DNA from: Imperialibacter sp. EC-SDR9
Lineage (GTDB): Bacteria; Bacteroidota; Bacteroidia; Cytophagales; Cyclobacteriaceae
Reading direction: 5' to 3'
Length of the DNA stretch: 64,000 nucleotides
Assembly (NCBI RefSeq): GCF_902498805.1
Contig: NZ_LR701573.1
Coordinates: 186,001 to 250,000 of the forward strand
Shown: positions 60,048 through 64,000 of the stretch, piece by piece
Layout: each line of letters opens with the position of its first letter
Numbering within the stretch: position 1 is the first letter of the stretch
Made by a program: the position numbers and the translations under genes
Notes under the pieces: model-generated
Told to the model about the DNA's origin: nothing
The model's input: the letters and a program-made list of their open reading frames with translations, nothing else
Database searches by the model: none

Positions 60048-61667
60048 TTAATTCCTTTCTGCCAACTGCTCGGCCTGGTCAAACAGCGTGAGTGCTTTGA
60101 TAAAAATTTCGTCGGCCTGGTTGAAGACGGGGAAGAAGCCTTCTTCGCCCCAGTTACTTCGGGCTATCTGCGCTTTCATGTGAATACGCACCAGCTCCTT
60201 CGACTTGGCAAAATCCACAGCGTTATATTTCACACCATTTTCCTTCGCCACTTTGTTGAGATCCTCCAGCATTTTGTCGGTCACTTTGAAGTCGTTAAAA
60301 AACTCGTCAAAGCCCATTTTCTCAAACTTTTGCTTATTGGCCTCATAGTATTTGAATGTATACTCCCTCAGCGAGTTGCTGGTGTACATCTTGGTCAGGT
60401 AACTCGACGTTTCTGTAGTATCTATGGCCACAAAGAAGTCGGGCACTATACCGCCGCCGCCATACACTTTTCTTCCCTTACCTGTGGCGTACTCCAGTGT
60501 GTCGTTCACATGGATACTGTCGGCCACGAAGAGCTCACCGTTTTCGTACCTGTCGGCCAGGTCATGCGAATAAGCGTCGTCTTTTCCATCATATGGCTTT
60601 TGGATAGAACGGCCGCTTGGTGTGTAGTACCTCGAGATGGTCAGTCTTAGCTCAGCGCCATCGCTCAGGTTGATCGGCATTTGCACCAGGCCTTTGCCGA
60701 AAGAGCGGCGGCCAACAATCAGCGCCCGGTCGTTGTCCTGCAGGGCACCGGCCACAATTTCTGAGGCAGAAGCACTTCCCTGGTCAATCATTACCACAAC
60801 AGGCCCTTTCTCAAAAATTCCTTTTCGCACCGCCCTGTATTCATCGTTGTAGCGGCTTTCCTTTCCTTTGGTGTAAACGATCATATCATCGTCGGCGAGC
60901 AACTCGTCGGCCATGTTCACCGCCTTGTCGAGGTAACCACCAGGGTTGCCGGTCAGGTCAAGCACCAGCTTCTTCATGCCCTGGTCAATCAGTTTTTCCA
61001 TGGCCGCATAAAACTCATCGTAGGTAGTGGCAGTGAAGCGGCTCACCTTGATATAACCCACCTCCTTATTGACCATGTAGGACACATCCACTGATGACTG
61101 AGGTATTTTATCCCTGATGATCGTGAAGTCAAGGGGTGCTTTTTTGGAATCTCTGATGATCTGCAATTTCGCTTCCGAGCCTTTTGGTCCACGCAGCTTT
61201 TCAAACACCTTTCGGTTGTTCAGACCTATACCGGCAATGTTTTCCCCGTCTACCTTCACAATCTTGTCGCCGGCCTGGAGTCCAACTTTCTCGGATGGGC
61301 CGCCGCTGAGTGGCGTAACAACATAGAGTGTGTCTTTGAAAATATTGAATTCAATACCAATGCCCTCGAAGTTGCCCTGCAGCTGAGACTGGGCCAGCAC
61401 GGCTTCTTCTTTAGGAATGTATACCGTGTGCGGATCCAGTTTCTCCAGCATTTTCACAATCGCCGTTTCTACCAATTCTTCAGAGTCTACATCATCCACA
61501 TAATTTCTGTCGATATACCCCAGCACCTCTCTGAACTTGAACAGGCTTTTGTTCATATCGCCCGATGGGGTGTCGCTGGTAGTGAAGTTAGCTCCCAGAA
61601 GTACGCCAATGGCTACAGCTGAGGTAATGATAATTGGCAAACGGATCGCCCACTTTGAGTTGCTCAT
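60048..61667 (-). CDS. C-terminal processing protease, S41 family
   Basis: 539 residues. A signal anchor covers about 7-25. A PDZ domain at about 95-185 (LQGNFEGIGIEF, PSEKVGLQAGDKIVKVDG), then the S41 catalytic part with Ser300 (DQGSASASEIVAGAL) and Lys325 (RRSFGKGLVQ), 25 apart as in Tsp. GGGIVPDFFV and RYYTPSGRSIQKPY are family features. CTP proteases trim periplasmic proteins from the C-terminus. It stands alone, with its own terminator. Confidence 0.94.
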   Translation of the reverse strand: MSNSKWAIRLPIIITSAVAIGVLLGANFTTSDTPSGDMNKSLFKFREVLGYIDRNYVDDVDSEELVETAIVKMLEKLDPHTVYIPKEEAVLAQSQLQGNFEGIGIEFNIFKDTLYVVTPLSGGPSEKVGLQAGDKIVKVDGENIAGIGLNNRKVFEKLRGPKGSEAKLQIIRDSKKAPLDFTIIRDKIPQSSVDVSYMVNKEVGYIKVSRFTATTYDEFYAAMEKLIDQGMKKLVLDLTGNPGGYLDKAVNMADELLADDDMIVYTKGKESRYNDEYRAVRKGIFEKGPVVVMIDQGSASASEIVAGALQDNDRALIVGRRSFGKGLVQMPINLSDGAELRLTISRYYTPSGRSIQKPYDGKDDAYSHDLADRYENGELFVADSIHVNDTLEYATGKGRKVYGGGGIVPDFFVAIDTTETSSYLTKMYTSNSLREYTFKYYEANKQKFEKMGFDEFFNDFKVTDKMLEDLNKVAKENGVKYNAVDFAKSKELVRIHMKAQIARSNWGEEGFFPVFNQADEIFIKALTLFDQAEQLAERN

Positions 61668-61863
61668 AATTTTTTATTTGATCAAGACTTCTGCTTTTTT
61701 CCAGCCTGTATTCAATAAAGGTATTGCGTATTGATAACAGTTTAGATTGAAACGCAACTTAATAGCCTTCGGTTATTAATAGCCTTGAAATTTATGCGAT
61801 TAGTTGATCAATGGCAATGGTAAGTTTTTAATATTCAGCGTTTACACCATCCACCATAATGTG

Positions 61864-61871
61864 TATATTTG
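61864..61871 (+). promoter_or_regulatory. -7 element of the hemerythrin-like gene
   Basis: TATATTTG matches TAnnTTTG, 22 bases before the GTG at 61894. It supports that start over the TTG at 61804. Confidence 0.5.
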
Positions 61872-61893
61872 CTTCTTAATCAGAATCAGTAGC

Positions 61894-62643
61894 GTGAAGC
61901 TTGCCCAAAGAACCATTAATTCTATCATCGACGAGAACTTCGTGTTCGCTAAAGTGCTCGACTACTTTGGGGTGGCTTTCTATAAATACTCCGGGCATAC
62001 CCTGGAAGACCTTTGCAAGGAAAAAAACCTTCCTCTGGACAAAGTGCTCCGCAATATGGAACGCTACAAGCCGCAAAGCCAGTTTGATAAAAACACCATT
62101 GCCACCTACCCGGTTGATCTGATTATTGAATACCTGAAGCATTCACACCACATATTCATCAAGCAAAAACTCCCCTATCTGGCTCGCCTTATCAATGGGC
62201 TGGATCAGCGATCTGCTGTGAGCAAGACATTGGCCGATGACCTCAAGTTTGTGTTTCCATTGTTTCTGGAAGACTTTATACACCACGTGTACGAGGAAGA
62301 GGACACTCTTTTCGCCTACGTTAATTCATTGTATAAAGTACAGCAGGGCACTCTGCCTTCAAGCAAATTGTTCTATATGCTGGAGTCGTACTCTATTCAG
62401 GAGGCGGCACTCGATCATGACCATACGGAAGATGAATTGAAAGGCATAAGAGAAATAACCAGCAACTACCAGCATAATCCGAACAATGACCTTCACCTGA
62501 AGGTTATTTATGAAGAATTCAAGGCATTTGACAAAGAGTTGATACAACATGCGTCTATTGAGGATGAAGTGCTTTTTCCCAAGGCGCTCATGCTTGAAAA
62601 GAGTGTGCAGGAATTGATCAACAGAAAAATCCGCTGGAACTAG
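61894..62643 (+). CDS. Hemerythrin-domain protein, RIC/ScdA-like
   Basis: 249 residues from GTG at 61894, with a good -7 element just upstream; the frame opens at TTG 61804. Residues of about 5-50 align with the ScdA_N/DUF542 pattern (NSIIDENFVFAKVLDYFGVAFYKYSGHTLEDLCKEKNLPLDKVL in segments), but the CCGG pair expected after the Gly is replaced by residues without Cys. A hemerythrin-like domain follows with di-iron candidates: HSHHIF, DFIHHVYEEEDTLF, LDHDHTEDELKG and HASIEDEVLFP. RIC proteins repair or donate iron to Fe-S clusters. Followed by ruvX after 3 bases. Confidence 0.82.
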   Translation: MKLAQRTINSIIDENFVFAKVLDYFGVAFYKYSGHTLEDLCKEKNLPLDKVLRNMERYKPQSQFDKNTIATYPVDLIIEYLKHSHHIFIKQKLPYLARLINGLDQRSAVSKTLADDLKFVFPLFLEDFIHHVYEEEDTLFAYVNSLYKVQQGTLPSSKLFYMLESYSIQEAALDHDHTEDELKGIREITSNYQHNPNNDLHLKVIYEEFKAFDKELIQHASIEDEVLFPKALMLEKSVQELINRKIRWN

Positions 62644-62646
62644 CAC

Positions 62647-63063
62647 ATGGGGCGTATTCTTGCCATTGACTACGGAGGCAAAAGAACTGGTATAGCCGTC
62701 ACCGATCCCTTACAATTGATTGCCACATCGCTCGAAATGGTTCGATCGCATGAACTTATCGCCTTTTTGAAGCAATATTTGCAAAAGGAAACGGTGGACG
62801 CTTTCGTGGTAGGCATGCCAAAAAAGCTGGATAATACCGACACCAACGGCACACTGCTGGTCAACCGGTTTCTGGTGCAGCTCAAAAAAGAGTTTGCGGA
62901 AATGCCCGTTCATTTGATTGATGAGCGCTTCACCTCCAAAATGGCCATGGATACCATGATTGCCGGAGGGATGAAGAAAAAAGACAGAAGAATTAAAGGA
63001 AACGTAGATAAAATAAGTGCAGTAATTATACTGCAGTCGTACATGGAGAGTAATAGATTATGA
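62647..63063 (+). CDS. ruvX: Holliday junction resolvase-like protein YqgF/RuvX
   Basis: 138 residues. The RNase-H-like start ILAIDYGGKRTGIAVTDP has the catalytic Asp; VDAFVVGMPKKLDNTD and DERFTSKMAMDTM are family marks. YqgF is essential in many bacteria and is linked to rRNA processing and possibly to junction cleavage. Its stop overlaps the def ATG by 4 bases (ATGA), so the two are coupled. Confidence 0.93.
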   Translation: MGRILAIDYGGKRTGIAVTDPLQLIATSLEMVRSHELIAFLKQYLQKETVDAFVVGMPKKLDNTDTNGTLLVNRFLVQLKKEFAEMPVHLIDERFTSKMAMDTMIAGGMKKKDRRIKGNVDKISAVIILQSYMESNRL

Positions 63064-63611
63064 TTTACCCTATAGTAGTATATGGTGATCCCGTTTTGAG
63101 GAAGAGGGCGGCTGATATAGAGAAGGGATCTGACGTGAAGCAGCTGGTGTTGGATATGTTTGAAACCATGCGCAGTGCCAGCGGCATTGGCCTGGCGGCG
63201 CCACAAATTGGCATGTCTATCAGGCTGTTTGTGGTGGATGGATCCCCGCTTGAAGAACCCGAAGTGTCAGGATTCAGGAAGGTGTTCATCAATGCGAAGA
63301 TTGTAGAAAGAGATGGCAAGCCCATCGTAATGGAGGAAGGCTGCCTGAGCATTCCCGGTGTGAGAGACGACGTGCAACGCCCCAACAGCATAACGGTGAA
63401 TTACTACGATGAGCACTGGAAAGAATATACCGAGACGTACGAGGGCATGAAGGCCCGTATTATTCAGCATGAGTACGACCACATTGAGGGTGTGCTTTTT
63501 ACCGACCACCTCACGGCCTTCAAAAAGAGAATAATTAAGAATAAACTTGTGAATATCAGCAGAGGAAAGGTGTCTGCTGACTACCGTTTAAAAATTCCCG
63601 TGAAAAGATAA
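63060..63611 (+). CDS. def: Peptide deformylase
   Basis: 183 residues. All three family motifs are present: GIGLAAPQIG at 42-51, EEGCLSIPG with metal Cys95, and QHEYDH with His137, Glu138, His141. It removes the formyl group from new proteins. Coupled to ruvX and followed after 4 bases by an aminotransferase gene. Confidence 0.97.
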   Translation: MIYPIVVYGDPVLRKRAADIEKGSDVKQLVLDMFETMRSASGIGLAAPQIGMSIRLFVVDGSPLEEPEVSGFRKVFINAKIVERDGKPIVMEEGCLSIPGVRDDVQRPNSITVNYYDEHWKEYTETYEGMKARIIQHEYDHIEGVLFTDHLTAFKKRIIKNKLVNISRGKVSADYRLKIPVKR

Positions 63612-63615
63612 CTGC

Positions 63616-64000
63616 ATGACGCCCATTTCCTCGAAGCTGCCAGATGTAGGTACCAGTATTTTCACAGTGATGTCGAAACTGGCGCTGGATGAGGGGGCTG
63701 TCAACCTTTCGCAGGGGTTCCCTGATTTCCCTATTTCGGAAGAGCTGGCAGAGGAAGTGATGAAGGCCATGAAGGCCGGTCTGAATCAGTACGCTCCCAT
63801 GCCTGGCTACCCGCCACTGATGAAGGCCATTTCAGAAAAAGTGCAGCACACCTTTGGCTGGACGCCCGATCCGGCAACGGAAGTAATGGTGACGGCCGGC
63901 GCCACCGAGTCGATCGTGTGTGCCATCCTTACCCTGGTACAGGAAGGCGACGAGGTTATTGTGTTTGAGCCGGCTTACGATTCGTACCAACCCTGCATTG
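63616..64000 (+). CDS. Methionine aminotransferase-like protein, 5' part (cut by window end)
   Basis: 128 codons from the ATG at 63616 to the end of the window. The start resembles YbdL-type aminotransferases: TSIFTVMSKLALDEGAVN, SQGFPDFPISEEL, NQYAPMPGYPPLMKAI, VTAGATESIVCAILTLVQEGDEVIVFEPAYDSY. These are class I/II PLP-enzyme features. YbdL acts on methionine, histidine and aromatic residues. The PLP-binding Lys lies outside the window. Same direction as ruvX-def and a 4-base gap, so probably one operon. Confidence 0.85.
   Translation, partial: MTPISSKLPDVGTSIFTVMSKLALDEGAVNLSQGFPDFPISEELAEEVMKAMKAGLNQYAPMPGYPPLMKAISEKVQHTFGWTPDPATEVMVTAGATESIVCAILTLVQEGDEVIVFEPAYDSYQPCI

Noticed and set aside
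1-64000. CRISPR arrays, tRNA or rRNA genes, transposases, prophage genes
   Set aside because: No regular direct-repeat arrays, tRNA cloverleaf motifs, rRNA signatures or transposase motifs were seen in the gaps or ORFs.

Overview
The window looks like chromosomal DNA of a member of the Bacteroidota, most likely the order Cytophagales. The reasons are: several genes preceded by the Bacteroidota sigma-A pattern (TAnnTTTG at -7, sometimes TTG near -33) instead of Shine-Dalgarno sites; a type IX secretion (T9SS) C-terminal sorting domain; a TPR sensor kinase / LytTR regulator system; and best-matching families (DUF2795, DUF1684, DUF3108, Omp85-like, GT3 glycogen synthase, DUF1080) typical of that phylum. 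No rRNA, tRNA, CRISPR array, transposase or prophage gene was seen. Genus-level placement is not possible from the window alone.

Layout. 1-3.8 kb: 3' tip of ispD, a DUF2795 protein, a DUF349 protein and ettA. 3.9-6.8 kb: DUF1080 lipoprotein plus Tat-exported Gfo/Idh/MocA oxidoreductase, then a TerC-family membrane protein. 6.8-9.8 kb (minus): a tight four-gene envelope operon (barrel protein, DM13 lipoprotein, YceI, short Omp85-like protein). 9.9-17.5 kb: a zinc phospholipase-like protein, then rpsT, radC, a DUF1684 protein, pheT, a small coiled-coil protein, zapA and rny. 17.6-25 kb: recA, a membrane protein, a predicted aminopeptidase/DUF3108 pair, a PhoB/PhoR-like two-component pair, and a glycosyltransferase/VOC pair. 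25-31.4 kb: GH113-like lipoprotein, ppc, M14 peptidase, pseudouridine synthase. 31.5-36.1 kb: rplM-rpsI-rpsB-tsf and a eukaryote-type GT3 glycogen synthase. 36.1-39.1 kb: gene-poor, AT-rich DNA with one NUMOD4/HNH-like gene, a KASIII-family gene and a small ORF ending at an intrinsic terminator. 39.1-44.8 kb: acyl-CoA ligase, SnoaL-like protein, and a YbbP/YbbA-like ABC pair.

44.9-54.5 kb is the most interesting part. A 1171-residue GLUG/CUB/FN3 T9SS protein lies divergent from a TPR histidine kinase; a decayed 5' stub of a second GLUG gene then lies divergent from a second, closely related TPR kinase; a LytTR response regulator closes the block. The stub is what one tandem duplication with a breakpoint inside the GLUG gene would leave. 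The block separates a ybbA/ybbP-like pair from a divergent TesA-like esterase; those genes are adjacent and divergent in other bacteria, so the block may be an insertion.

54.7-64 kb returns to housekeeping genes: SGNH esterase and AGCS sodium/amino-acid symporter, murF, homogentisate dioxygenase, a C-terminal processing protease, a hemerythrin/RIC-like protein without the usual Cys pair, ruvX (yqgF), def, and the 5' part of a methionine aminotransferase-like gene cut by the window end. The main ancestral content is translation, cell division and wall synthesis, with envelope and signalling genes as accessory additions.
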